A DNA stretch of 64,000 nucleotides from RBG-16-66-20 sp036262835 (GCA_036262835.1 DATAID010000070.1:1-64000); one strand, 5' to 3'. Positions 29,717-39,474 are shown, numbered from the stretch's first letter. Made by a program: numbers and translations. The notes: a model not told the origin generated them from the sequence alone.

Positions 29717-29848
29717 ATGAGACTGATCCGCATCCTTTTCGGCTTCCGGCGCGTCCCGTTCCGCCGCGGCCGCTATTCCGAGGAAGTGCTGTTCGCGAGC
29801 TGGGTCGATCTGCCGGCCGCGTTCCGGGAGATAATTCCCCGGCGATGA
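29717..29848 (+). CDS. 43-residue small protein, coupled to the peptidase gene
   Basis: An ORF beginning ATG AGA CTG ATC with an amphipathic, basic N-terminus (MRLIRILFGFRRVPFRRG) and a short C-terminus with Trp (ASWVDLPAAF). Its TGA stop overlaps the ATG of the M20 peptidase gene (ATGA), a typical translational-coupling arrangement. No known family. It may be a small basic membrane-associated peptide, a leader that controls the next gene, or a chance frame; the coupling and the lack of any other gene in the interval favour translation. Confidence 0.5.
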   Translation: MRLIRILFGFRRVPFRRGRYSEEVLFASWVDLPAAFREIIPRR

Positions 29849-31239
29849 GCCGGGAGCAGGCGATTTCCCACGCTGAGGCATACTTCGACGGAGGCGGATT
29901 TTTCGCCGACCTCGCGCGCCGCGTCGCGATTCCCACCGAGAGCCAGAACCCCGAGCGCAAGGCCGAGCTCGAGCGCTACCTGGCGGGCGAGATCGGCCCC
30001 AGCTTTGAGCGCCTCGGCTTCAAGTTCAAGGTTTACCCCAATCCGAAGCCGCCGTACGGGCCGTTCCTGGTCGCCGAGCGCATCGAGGATCCTTCGCTCG
30101 TCACGGTCTTCACCTACGGGCACGGCGACGTCATCCGCGGCCAGGACGCAAGCTGGCGCGCCGGGCTCAATCCCTGGAAGCTCACGCGCGAGGGCGACCG
30201 TCTCTACGGCCGCGGCACCGCCGACAACAAGGGGCAGCACTCGATCAACCTCGGCGCGATCGCCGCGGCGCTCGCGACGCGCGGCCGGCTCGGCTTCAAC
30301 GTGAAGGTGCTGTACGAGACGGGCGAGGAAACCGGCTCGCCCGGCCTGCGGGAATTTTGTGCCGAGAATAAAAGCCTTCTGAAGGCGGATGTCCTGATCG
30401 CCTCCGATGGCCCGCGGCTCTCGCCCAAGCGTCCGACGATCTTCCTCGGCACGCGCGGCGCATTCAACATGGACCTCGTCGTCGACTTGCGCGCGGGCGG
30501 GCACCACTCGGGCAACTGGGGCGGGCTGATCGCGAATCCCGGCATCATCCTCGCGCAGGCGCTGGCCACGATCACGGGCCCCAAGGGCGACATTCGGGTG
30601 CCCGAGTGGCGGCCCAACACGCTCACGGCGTCGGTGCGCGAAGCGCTCGCCGGCCTCGAAATCGACGGCGGGGTCGGCGCGCCCGAGATCGATCCCGACT
30701 GGGGCGAGCCGGGCCTCACGCCCGCAGAGCGCGTCTTCGGCTGGTCGAGCTTCGAGGTGCTCGCCTTCACCTGCGGCAATCCGGACAAGCCCGTGAACGC
30801 AATCCCGCCGCGCGCGAGCTGCCACTGCCAGCTGCGCTACGTCGTCGGCATCGACCCGGCGGAAATCATTCCCGCGCTCCAGCGCCACCTCGACCAGGCC
30901 GGTTTTCCGATGGTCAAGGTGACGCCCGCGCGCGACGGCTTTTTTGCGGCGACACGCCTCGAGCCGGCGCATCCCTGGGTGAAGTGGACCAAGGCGTCGC
31001 TGGAGAAAACCAGCCAGCAGCCCACCGCGGTGCTCCCCAACCTGGGCGGTTCGCTGCCGAACGACGTGTTCTCCGACGTCCTCGGCCTGCCGACCGTCTG
31101 GATTCCGCACTCGTACGCGTCGTGCTCGCAGCACGCACCCGATGAGCATCTGCTTGCCCCCGTCGCGCGCGATGCGCTCCGGCTCATGGCCGGGGTGATG
31201 TGGGATCTGGGAGAGCTGAAAGGCCCGCCGGGTAGCTGA
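29845..31239 (+). CDS. M20 family metallopeptidase
   Basis: A 464-residue cytosolic hydrolase of the ArgE/DapE/CPG2 family. The metal ligands are visible: TYGHGDVI, GRGTADNKGQ, the catalytic Glu pair in YETGEETGSP, SDGPR, and the C-terminal HAPDEHL. The middle domain (GGHHSGNWGG and onward) is the dimerisation lid. Likely substrates are N-acyl amino acids or dipeptides. No neighbouring amino-acid biosynthesis gene helps decide. Translation is probably coupled to the small upstream ORF. Confidence 0.92.
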   Translation: MSREQAISHAEAYFDGGGFFADLARRVAIPTESQNPERKAELERYLAGEIGPSFERLGFKFKVYPNPKPPYGPFLVAERIEDPSLVTVFTYGHGDVIRGQDASWRAGLNPWKLTREGDRLYGRGTADNKGQHSINLGAIAAALATRGRLGFNVKVLYETGEETGSPGLREFCAENKSLLKADVLIASDGPRLSPKRPTIFLGTRGAFNMDLVVDLRAGGHHSGNWGGLIANPGIILAQALATITGPKGDIRVPEWRPNTLTASVREALAGLEIDGGVGAPEIDPDWGEPGLTPAERVFGWSSFEVLAFTCGNPDKPVNAIPPRASCHCQLRYVVGIDPAEIIPALQRHLDQAGFPMVKVTPARDGFFAATRLEPAHPWVKWTKASLEKTSQQPTAVLPNLGGSLPNDVFSDVLGLPTVWIPHSYASCSQHAPDEHLLAPVARDALRLMAGVMWDLGELKGPPGS

Positions 31240-31243
31240 CCTG

Positions 31244-31600
31244 CTAGCCGCTGTAGGTGCAGCTCTGGCCGATTGAGTCGCGCCGCACCGTGACGCGGGC
31301 GAGGCCGGGCAGCTTCGGCGCGAGTTCTTTCCAGATCCACACCGAAAGATTTTCCAGGCTCGGCTGCTCGAGGCCCTTCACGTCGTTCAGCATCCGGTGA
31401 TCGAGCGCGGCGCGGACCTGGCCGCAGGCTTTCTCGATGTCGCCGAAGTCCACGATGAAGCCCGACTTCGCATCGGGCGTGCCGCTGACGGCGACCTCGA
31501 CCTGGAACGAGTGCCCGTGCACGCCGTGGTAGGGATGCCCGGCCGGAAAGCTGCCGAAGCGGTGCGCGGCGTCGAACGCGAAGCGGTAGGAAAGCTCCAT
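31244..31600 (-). CDS. queD: 6-carboxytetrahydropterin synthase-like protein (COG0720) lacking the catalytic cysteine
   Basis: A 118-residue protein of the 6-pyruvoyltetrahydropterin synthase family. Zinc ligands are present: FAFDAAHRF and VHGHSF. The DH pair of the catalytic relay is in LDHRMLND. In E. coli QueD the catalytic Cys lies four residues before HGH; here the segment reads GHPYHGVHGH, so Tyr stands at the Cys position. The Glu of PTPS-III is absent as well. The adjacent queE argues for a role in queuosine biosynthesis, forming 6-carboxytetrahydropterin from dihydroneopterin triphosphate, but this variant may act differently. It starts two bases after the queE stop, in one operon. 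Confidence 0.75.
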   Translation of the reverse strand: MELSYRFAFDAAHRFGSFPAGHPYHGVHGHSFQVEVAVSGTPDAKSGFIVDFGDIEKACGQVRAALDHRMLNDVKGLEQPSLENLSVWIWKELAPKLPGLARVTVRRDSIGQSCTYSG

Positions 31601-31602
31601 GG

Positions 31603-32235
31603 CTAGCGGATGCCGATCAGCTTGTGCGTCTGCAGGGAGAGGCGCCAGCGCGGATGGGCAAGGCAGTATTCGATCGCGAGCTGCGTGTTGCGCGCGCGCG
31701 CCGGGCCGTCCATGGGCTGCAGGAAGAAGTGCTTGAAGGGCAGGTCCTCGAATCTCGGCGGCTCGGCGCCTTCCTGCGGATAGACGAGCTTGATCTCGTC
31801 GCCGCGCTCGAGGACGAGCGGCGCGCCTGCCTTGGGGCTCACGCAGATCCAGTCGATGCCCGAGGGCGGGGATTGCGTCCCGTTCGTCTCGATCGCCACG
31901 CGGAACCCCGCGGCGTGCAGCGCGTCCACAAGCGGCGAATCGAGCTGGAGGAGCGGCTCTCCGCCGGTGCAGACGACGAGGGGAGGGGTGGGTGTTCCGT
32001 TTGGCAGCGCTTCTCTTATCGCCGCGACCAGCAACTCTGGAGTCGAAAAGCGTCCGCCCCCGGTGCCGTCGGTACCGACGAACTCGGTGTCGCAGAACTT
32101 GCACACGGCGTCCGCACGGTCTTCCTCGCGCCCGCTCCACAGGTTGCAGCCCGCGAAGCGGCAAAAGACGGCGGGCGTGCCGGCGTTCGCGCCTTCGCCC
32201 TGCAGCGTGTAGAAGATTTCCTTTACCGAGTACAT
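31603..32235 (-). CDS. queE: 7-carboxy-7-deazaguanine synthase
   Basis: Radical SAM enzyme that converts 6-carboxytetrahydropterin to 7-carboxy-7-deazaguanine on the way to preQ1 and queuosine. The 210-residue protein has a cluster-binding CX14CX2C motif: the Cys of FAGC, a 14-residue loop, then CKFC. This extended loop is the type studied in Burkholderia multivorans QueE and differs from the short CX3CX2C. Further motifs: YTLQGEGANAG (SAM binding), CTGGEPLLQL and ETNGTQ. The ATG lies 102 bases from the divergent ettA start. queC and queF are not in the window. Confidence 0.93.
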   Translation of the reverse strand: MYSVKEIFYTLQGEGANAGTPAVFCRFAGCNLWSGREEDRADAVCKFCDTEFVGTDGTGGGRFSTPELLVAAIREALPNGTPTPPLVVCTGGEPLLQLDSPLVDALHAAGFRVAIETNGTQSPPSGIDWICVSPKAGAPLVLERGDEIKLVYPQEGAEPPRFEDLPFKHFFLQPMDGPARARNTQLAIEYCLAHPRWRLSLQTHKLIGIR

Positions 32236-32337
32236 GCGCGAATTATCCCGCAGAGTCCCCTTACAATAGCGGCCCTTTAACTCGGGTCCGCCGCGCCAGG
32301 TTCCGCGCGGCACGGCCGTCTCAGGAAAACTGATTCG

Positions 32338-33999
<1,662 letters not shown>

Positions 34000-34001
34000 G
34001 C

Positions 34002-34856
34002 GTGCAGCAGGCGATCCTCGTCGCCGTGCTCGCGACCATGGTCTACACCGTGTCGCTCGAGCTGCGGATCGAGGATTTCCGCTATGTGGCGCGCCATCCG
34101 GTGGCGGTCGGCATCGGCTTGCTCGCGCAGTTCGTGCTGCTGCCCGCGGCGACGCTCGGCCTGACGCTCGTGCTCGACCTGCCGGCGCCGACCGAGGCGG
34201 CGATGATGCTCGTGGCCGCCTGCCCGGGCGGCGCGCTCTCCAACGTGATCACCGCGTTCGGGCGCGGCAACCTTGCGCTCTCGCTCTCGATCTCGGCGGT
34301 CTCGAGCATCGCTGCGCTCATACTGACGCCGCTCAACTTTACGCTGATGATCACGGCCAACCCGGAGACGGCGGCCTGGGCGCGCTCCATCGCGGTGAAT
34401 CCCCTCGACCTTGTCTTGAGTCTTTTTCTTTTATTGGCCCTTCCCATCACGGCAGCGATGCTCACCACCCGGCATCAGCCCGCCCTGGCAGCGAAGATCC
34501 GCAAGCCGCTGGCGAGGTTCGCCGGCGTGGCGCTGGCTGCGTTCATCGTGCTCGCGGTAGCGGCGCAATGGAAGGTGTTCGTGATCGAGCTCGGCCGCAC
34601 GCTGCCGATCGTCATCCTGCACAACGGCCTGGGACTTCTGCTCGGCTACCTCGGCTCTCTCGCCGCGCGCCTGCCGGTCGCCGACCGGCGCGCGGTGGTC
34701 ATCGAAGGCGGAATGCAGAATTCGGGGCTCGCGCTCGGCATTATTGCCGCCCAGTTCGGCTCGAGCCTCCCCATGGTCGCGGTCGCCGGCCTCTGGGGCA
34801 TCTGGCACATCGTGTCGGGCGGGACGCTCGCGCTCCTCTGGCGGCGCCGGAAATGA
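34002..34856 (+). CDS. Bile acid:sodium symporter (BASS)-family transporter
   Basis: A 284-residue inner-membrane protein with about eight to ten hydrophobic helices. The pattern VYTVSLELRIEDFRYVARHP, LVAACPGGALSNVITAFGRG and VIEGGMQNSGLALGIIAAQF follows BASS transporters, in which such motifs bind sodium and an organic anion. The GTG start lies only two bases after the ettA stop, so it is probably translated from the same message, although function is unrelated. The substrate could be a pyruvate-like or steroid acid. Confidence 0.85.
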   Translation: MQQAILVAVLATMVYTVSLELRIEDFRYVARHPVAVGIGLLAQFVLLPAATLGLTLVLDLPAPTEAAMMLVAACPGGALSNVITAFGRGNLALSLSISAVSSIAALILTPLNFTLMITANPETAAWARSIAVNPLDLVLSLFLLLALPITAAMLTTRHQPALAAKIRKPLARFAGVALAAFIVLAVAAQWKVFVIELGRTLPIVILHNGLGLLLGYLGSLAARLPVADRRAVVIEGGMQNSGLALGIIAAQFGSSLPMVAVAGLWGIWHIVSGGTLALLWRRRK

Positions 34857-34860
34857 AAAC

Positions 34861-34882
34861 GGCGCGAGCTGGGACTCGCGCC
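34861..34882 (-). terminator. Intrinsic terminator of the Gln-rich small gene
   Basis: On the minus strand GGCGCGAG and CTCGCGCC form a perfect 8-bp stem with a 6-base loop, followed by GTTTTCATTT. It ends 23 bases beyond the small gene's stop and 4 bases from the BASS gene stop, so it can also halt plus-strand readthrough as a hairpin, though no T-run is present on that side. Confidence 0.75.
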
Positions 34883-34904
34883 GCCTCGAGACTTCGGGAG
34901 TGAA

Positions 34905-35018
34905 CTACTCGCCCTGCTTCTCTTCGCCTTGCTGGGCCTGCTTTTGCTGTTCCTGGCCCTGATCCGGCTTCTGCTGCTCGTTCTGCTGCTGCTCGTTGCC
35001 CTGCTTCTCGTCGCTCAT
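34905..35018 (-). CDS. 37-residue Gln/Glu-rich small protein
   Basis: Begins MSDEKQGNEQQQNEQQK and ends GEEKQGE, with 14 Gln and 7 Glu among 37 residues and no aromatic or Cys residue; such composition is intrinsically disordered. An AGGAG sits six bases before the ATG and a good terminator follows the stop, the usual frame of a real gene, so I call it a gene despite its length. Another ATG two codons upstream overlaps the Shine-Dalgarno and is less likely. No family is recognised. It could be a stress-response disordered protein. It has its own 103-base upstream gap. Confidence 0.6.
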   Translation of the reverse strand: MSDEKQGNEQQQNEQQKPDQGQEQQKQAQQGEEKQGE

Positions 35019-35121
35019 CTTCATCTCCTGTGATCGGCCGCGAACGCGACCGGCAGGCAGGATAAGGAAGTTGCGAGCAAAAATATGTCGCGCGATCCGG
35101 CGACTTGGCGTAGCGGTCTCG

Positions 35122-36222
35122 CTACGAGCGACCGAGGAGCGGCAGCGCGCTGAACACGTGCGGCTCGGTCACCGGCGGCGCGGCGGTCACGTGATGCGGC
35201 GTGAGCTCGGCAAGCGAGGCAATGCCGAGCAGGCCGAGGCAGGTGCGGACTTCCTCTTCGAGGATCTCGAGCGCGCGCACGAGCCCGGCGCTGCCGGCGG
35301 CGCCGAGGCCGAAGCCCGTGAAGCGGCCGAGACCCACGGTCTTCGCGCCGAGCGCGATCGCCTTCACGATGTCGGTGCCGCGCATGAACCCGCCATCGAC
35401 CCAGACTTCGGCGCGGGTGCCGACCCGGGCGACCACTTCGGGCATAACCGCGGCGCTGCCAAGACCATGGTCGAGCTGCCGCCCGCCGTGGTTCGACACG
35501 TACACCACCTCGACGCCGTGCTCCACGGCCAGCTCGGCGTCCTCCGCCGTCGCGATGCCCTTGATGATCAGGGGAAATTTCGGGAATTTGCGCTTGTAGC
35601 GCTCGACCTGCTGCCACGAAAGGCCGGCCTGGAAGACACGGCCAGCGTCGGTCGCCGTGGCCCGCCAGGGCTTCACGTACCGGCTCGCGAGATCGCGCTC
35701 GCGCCGGCTGTACATCGCGACATCCACGGTCAGGCAGAAGGCGAGATAGCCATGGTCGATGGCCCGCTGCACGTAATCGTCCACCCAGGCGTCGTCGCCC
35801 CGGACGTAGAGCTGGAAGACGCGGAGGTTGTCCGCAGCGGCGGCGGTGCCCTCCAGCCCCGGCTTGCAGACCGAGGAGAGCATCTGCGGCACGCCGAACT
35901 CGCCCGAGGCGCGCGCGGCGGCCGCGGCGCCCTCGGCGACGATGGACTCGAGCCCGCCGATGGGGGCGAGCAGGACGGGCAGCCGGGTTTTTCTGCCGAG
36001 GAACGACCCGGAGGGATCGACGTGGCGGACATCGCGAAGGATGCGCGGCCGGAACGCGAGCGAATCGAGCGCCTGTCGGTTGCGCCGGACGGTCGTCTCC
36101 GTCTCGGCACCGCCGACGAGGTAACCCCACGGGCCCGGCGCGAGATTGCGGCGCGCGGCCTCGACGATCTCGTGCAGGGTGAGAAACTCCTCCTGCAAAT
36201 TGCCGGTGGACGGGGCGTTCAC
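35122..36222 (-). CDS. FMN-dependent alpha-hydroxy-acid oxidase/dehydrogenase
   Basis: A 366-residue flavoenzyme of the lactate/glycolate oxidase family. The family's active-site segments are visible: GYLVGGAETETTVRRN, QLYVRGDD, FCLTVDVAMYS, LIIKGI, the catalytic His of SNHGGRQLD, and DGGFMRGTDIVKAIALGA for FMN phosphate. It oxidises a 2-hydroxyacid to the 2-oxoacid. The start is uncertain: TTG at 36243 and GTG at 36222 both fit and I use the latter. It diverges from the FAH-family gene, which could take products of related catabolism, but this is inference. Confidence 0.9.
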   Translation of the reverse strand: MNAPSTGNLQEEFLTLHEIVEAARRNLAPGPWGYLVGGAETETTVRRNRQALDSLAFRPRILRDVRHVDPSGSFLGRKTRLPVLLAPIGGLESIVAEGAAAAARASGEFGVPQMLSSVCKPGLEGTAAAADNLRVFQLYVRGDDAWVDDYVQRAIDHGYLAFCLTVDVAMYSRRERDLASRYVKPWRATATDAGRVFQAGLSWQQVERYKRKFPKFPLIIKGIATAEDAELAVEHGVEVVYVSNHGGRQLDHGLGSAAVMPEVVARVGTRAEVWVDGGFMRGTDIVKAIALGAKTVGLGRFTGFGLGAAGSAGLVRALEILEEEVRTCLGLLGIASLAELTPHHVTAAPPVTEPHVFSALPLLGRS

Positions 36223-36284
36223 GGCGCGTAGGCTAGCACTCAACGGTTAAACTCGACATCCATCGCAGCAAAAAGGGGAATGCA

Positions 36285-37139
36285 ATGCGGCTTTTGAGTT
36301 TTCGCTCCAAAAAAGGTGCTCCGGTGCGGGTGGGAGCGATGGTGGACGACAGGAATTTTGTCGTTTTGGGTCCTTCCGACATGCTTTCCCTCATCGAAGG
36401 CGGAAGAAAGGCGATAAAAATACCCAAAAAGGGAAAACCGATCGCGCTTTCCTCGGTGCAGGTCCTGGCGCCCATTCCGCGACCGCGCAAGAACGTCTTT
36501 TGCGTCGGCTGGAACTACGTCGAGCACTTCCAGGAGGGCGCGAAGATGCGCGTCGGCCCGGTGCAGGAGCTGCCCGCGCACCCGACCTTCTTCAGCAAGG
36601 CGCCGACCGCGGTGAACGGTCCCTACGACAGGATCCCCCTCCATCCCGGCGTGACCGAGAAAGTGGACTGGGAGGTCGAGCTCGGCGTGATCATCGGCAG
36701 GGGCGGGAAGAACATCAAGGAGGCCGACGCCCTCAAGCATGTGTTCGGCTATACGGTCATCAACGACGTCTCGGCGCGCGACGTGCAGAGGAAGCACGGC
36801 CAGCAGTGGATGAAGGGCAAGAGCCTCGACGGCCACTGCCCGATGGGTCCGTGGATCGTGACCGCGGACGAAATCAAGGATTGGGCGACGCTCGACGTGA
36901 TCTCGCGCGTGAACGGGGTGGTCAAGCAGAATTCGAATACGAAATACATGCACTTCAAGGTGCCGCGCATCATCGCCGAGCTCTCCGCGGGATTGACGCT
37001 CGAGCCCGGCGATATCATCTCGACCGGCACACCGGCCGGGGTGGGGCACGCGCGCACGCCACCCGAATTCCTCAAGGCGGGCGACCTGCTCGAGACCGAG
37101 GTCGGCTCAATCGGCGTGCTCAAGAACCGGATCGGCTAG
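36285..37139 (+). CDS. Fumarylacetoacetate hydrolase family protein
   Basis: A 284-residue enzyme with an N-terminal cap (about 70 residues) and an FAH domain. Metal-site acids are in WEVELGVIIG and NDVSARDVQR, and STGTPAGVGHARTP is the conserved C-terminal loop. Family members hydrolyse fumarylacetoacetate, acylpyruvates or decarboxylate oxalocrotonate; the sequence alone does not choose. The first 50 codons use AT-rich synonyms (AAA, TTT, GAA) unlike the rest. It is followed after nine bases by a PEP mutase/isocitrate lyase-family gene, probably an operon. Confidence 0.92.
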   Translation: MRLLSFRSKKGAPVRVGAMVDDRNFVVLGPSDMLSLIEGGRKAIKIPKKGKPIALSSVQVLAPIPRPRKNVFCVGWNYVEHFQEGAKMRVGPVQELPAHPTFFSKAPTAVNGPYDRIPLHPGVTEKVDWEVELGVIIGRGGKNIKEADALKHVFGYTVINDVSARDVQRKHGQQWMKGKSLDGHCPMGPWIVTADEIKDWATLDVISRVNGVVKQNSNTKYMHFKVPRIIAELSAGLTLEPGDIISTGTPAGVGHARTPPEFLKAGDLLETEVGSIGVLKNRIG

Positions 37140-37148
37140 GAGCGCCCC

Positions 37149-37970
37149 ATGCCCACCGCGACCGAGAAGCGCAAGGCCTTCGCCGAGCTGCACAAGTCGG
37201 GCTGCTTCGTTATCCCGAATCCCTGGAGCATTGGCACGGCCCGCTACCTCCAGGGGCTCGGATTCAAGGCGATCGCCAGCACGAGCGCGGGCTTCGCGCA
37301 TTCGTGCGGGCGCCCGGACGGCGGCGTCGGCCGCGACGAGGTGCTCGCGCACTACAGGGAGCTCGCCGAGGCGACCGACATCCCGCTCAATGCCGATTTC
37401 GAGAACGGCTTTGCCGACGATCCCGACGGCGTGGCGGCGAATGTCACCCGGTGCATCGAGACCGGCGTGGCGGGCCTCTCGATCGAGGACTCGCCACAGC
37501 ACGCGAAATTCCCGCTCTACGAGTTCGACGTGGCGCTCGCGCGCGTCAAGGCGGCGCGTGCCGCGATCGACCGATCGGGCTCCGGCGTCGTCTTCACCGC
37601 GCGCACCGAGGGCTTCATCCGCGGCAAGCCCGACATCGACGAGACGATCCGGCGCCTGAAGGCCTTCGCCGACGCCGGCGCGGACTGCCTTTATTCGCCC
37701 GGCATCCGCACCCGCGAGCACATCGAGGCGACGGTGAAGGCGGTGGGCGGCAAGGCGATCAACTTCCTAAATCCCGTTGCGCTTGGCTTCACGGTCGACG
37801 ATATCGCCAAGATGGGCGTGCGCCGCATCAGCGTCGGCGGCACCCTCTCGCGCGTCGCGATGCATGCCTTTATCCGGTCGGCGACGCAGATCGCAAAGGA
37901 AGGCAAGTTCGAGCTCTTCGACGGCGTCGTCAGCAACGCCGAGCTGAACAAGTTCTTTTCCGGGAGCTAG
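37149..37970 (+). CDS. Isocitrate lyase/PEP mutase family enzyme
   Basis: A 273-residue TIM-barrel protein. LNADFENGFADDPDGVA and GLSIEDS carry the Asp and Glu metal ligands of the PEP mutase/2-methylisocitrate lyase superfamily, ARTEGF and LYSPGI continue the barrel. The lyase loop KKCGH is not found; the site reads SCGRPDGG. Reaction is probably cleavage or hydrolysis of a 2-oxo- or hydroxyacid C-C or C-P bond. Shared operon with the FAH-family gene suggests consecutive steps in ring or acid breakdown. The stop shares CTAG with the convergent LOG-family gene. Confidence 0.87.
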   Translation: MPTATEKRKAFAELHKSGCFVIPNPWSIGTARYLQGLGFKAIASTSAGFAHSCGRPDGGVGRDEVLAHYRELAEATDIPLNADFENGFADDPDGVAANVTRCIETGVAGLSIEDSPQHAKFPLYEFDVALARVKAARAAIDRSGSGVVFTARTEGFIRGKPDIDETIRRLKAFADAGADCLYSPGIRTREHIEATVKAVGGKAINFLNPVALGFTVDDIAKMGVRRISVGGTLSRVAMHAFIRSATQIAKEGKFELFDGVVSNAELNKFFSGS

Positions 37971-38692
37971 AGAACGGCGCCGGGCTGGCCGAGCGCGTGC
38001 TCGGTCAGCTGGCGCACCACCCAGTCGTAGGCGTCGTCCACCGAGTCGGTCGCGTGGAAGAGCTGCAGGTCGCGCTCGCTGATGGTGGCGTGCTTCACCA
38101 GGCTCTCGAAGTTGATCACGCTCGACCAGTACTCCTTGCCGAAGAGGATGACCGGCATCTTCTTGGTCATCTTGCCGGTCTGCACCAGGGTCAGGATCTC
38201 GAACATCTCGTCCAGCGTGCCGAACCCACCCGGGAAGACGATCACCGCCTTCGCCATGTAGGCGAGCCAGAACTTGCGCATGAAGAAGTAGTGGAAGTGG
38301 AAGGCAAGCTCGCGCGTCACGTACGGATTGATGCTCTCCTCGCGCGGCAGCGAGATCGCGAGCCCGACGTTGATGCCTTTCGCTTCCGAGGCGCCGCGGT
38401 TCGCGGCCTCCATGATCCCCGGGCCGCCGCCCGTGCACACGACGAAGCGGCGATCCTTCGTCTCCAGCGCCTTGGACCAGTTCGTCAGCCGGTGGGCGAG
38501 CTCGCGCGCCGCCTCGTACCAGACCGAGCCCGGGTTGATGCGCGCCGAGCCGAAGAAGACGACCGTGTCCTCGACGCCGTGCTTCTCGAAGCGGATCTTG
38601 GGCTCGAGGTACTCCGCGAGGATGCGCAGCTCGCGCGCATCCTTGCTGTTTAAAAACTCGGCGTTGCTATAGGCCTTGGGGGATTTAGCCAC
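37967..38692 (-). CDS. LOG family protein (nucleotide 5'-monophosphate phosphoribohydrolase)
   Basis: A 241-residue enzyme of the LOG/TIGR00730 type. CTGGGPGIMEAANRGASEA and the motif PGGFGTLDE mark the phosphoribohydrolase site; it would cleave AMP-like or cytokinin nucleotides to base and ribose 5-phosphate. The GTG start overlaps the TAA of the upstream SDR gene by eight bases (GTGGCTAA), so the pair is coupled. Cytokinin activation is known in plants and a few bacteria; in most bacteria the role is purine salvage or lysine decarboxylase-like misannotation. Substrate unknown. Confidence 0.88.
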   Translation of the reverse strand: MAKSPKAYSNAEFLNSKDARELRILAEYLEPKIRFEKHGVEDTVVFFGSARINPGSVWYEAARELAHRLTNWSKALETKDRRFVVCTGGGPGIMEAANRGASEAKGINVGLAISLPREESINPYVTRELAFHFHYFFMRKFWLAYMAKAVIVFPGGFGTLDEMFEILTLVQTGKMTKKMPVILFGKEYWSSVINFESLVKHATISERDLQLFHATDSVDDAYDWVVRQLTEHALGQPGAVL

Positions 38693-39431
38693 GTCCTTCG
38701 AACGGCATTTTCGTCGCCTTGATGGTGAGAAAGAGGACGTTGGTTTCGATCGGGAAATTCGCCATGTGAAGCACTGCCTCGCCCACATGGTTCACGTCCA
38801 TGAGCGGCTCGGGCTTGATCGAGCCGTCCGCCTGCGGCACGCCTTTCGCCATGCGCTCGGCCATCTCGGTGCGCGCATTGCCGATGTCGATCTGGCCCAC
38901 GGCGATGTCGTACTTGCGGCCATCCAGGGCGCCGGTCTTGGTGAGGCCCGACACGCCGTGCTTGGTGGCGGTATAGGCGACCGAGCCGGGGCGCGGCGCG
39001 TGCGCCGAAATGGAGCCGTTGTTGATGATGCGGCCGCCGCGCGGGTTCTGGTCCTTCATCACCCGGAAGGCTTCCTGCATGCACAGGAACATGCCCGTCA
39101 GGTTGATGTCGACGACGTACTGCCATTTGTCGAGCGTGAGCTCCTCGAACGACACGCCCGGCGCGTTGACTCCGGCGTTGTTGAAGAGGACGTCCACGCG
39201 TCCCCATTTCTGCCTGGTCGCGGCAAAGAGCGCCTTCACCGAATCGGCCTTGGAGACGTCGGTCGGCACGCAGAGCGCACGGTCGCCCGCGCCCGACTCG
39301 CGCGCCGCGGTCTCGAGCGGCTCCTTGCGCCGCCCCGCGAGCGCGACCTTGTAGCCGCCTCTCAGGAGCGCGAGCGCCGCGGCCTTGCCGACGCCGCTGC
39401 CTGCGCCCGTGACGATTGCGATGCGTTCCAT
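38685..39431 (-). CDS. Short-chain dehydrogenase/reductase
   Basis: A 248-residue NAD(P)-dependent oxidoreductase. The cofactor motif TGAGSGVGKA, the structural LFNNAG, the catalytic Ser in NNGSISA and the YTATK pair (Tyr-x-x-x-Lys) are all present. Arg residues after the second strand (LAGRRKE) favour NADP. The tail (FLTIKATKMPFEGRG) resembles members acting on small ketones or sugar derivatives. A strong SD sits inside a potential hairpin between this gene and the upstream DUF3300 gene. Confidence 0.93.
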   Translation of the reverse strand: MERIAIVTGAGSGVGKAAALALLRGGYKVALAGRRKEPLETAARESGAGDRALCVPTDVSKADSVKALFAATRQKWGRVDVLFNNAGVNAPGVSFEELTLDKWQYVVDINLTGMFLCMQEAFRVMKDQNPRGGRIINNGSISAHAPRPGSVAYTATKHGVSGLTKTGALDGRKYDIAVGQIDIGNARTEMAERMAKGVPQADGSIKPEPLMDVNHVGEAVLHMANFPIETNVLFLTIKATKMPFEGRG

Positions 39432-39437
39432 TCTCGC

Positions 39438-39460
39438 GCCCTCCCGGGAAAAAAGAGGGC
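39438..39460 (-). promoter_or_regulatory. Hairpin overlapping the SDR ribosome binding site
   Basis: GCCCTC and GAGGGC form a 6-bp stem around an 11-base loop containing a T-run. The 3' arm includes part of the GGGAGGG Shine-Dalgarno just before the SDR start. Pairing would hide the SD; the stem is short and could open easily, so regulation is speculative. Confidence 0.35.
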
Positions 39461-39474
39461 GTAGGGTAACTCAT

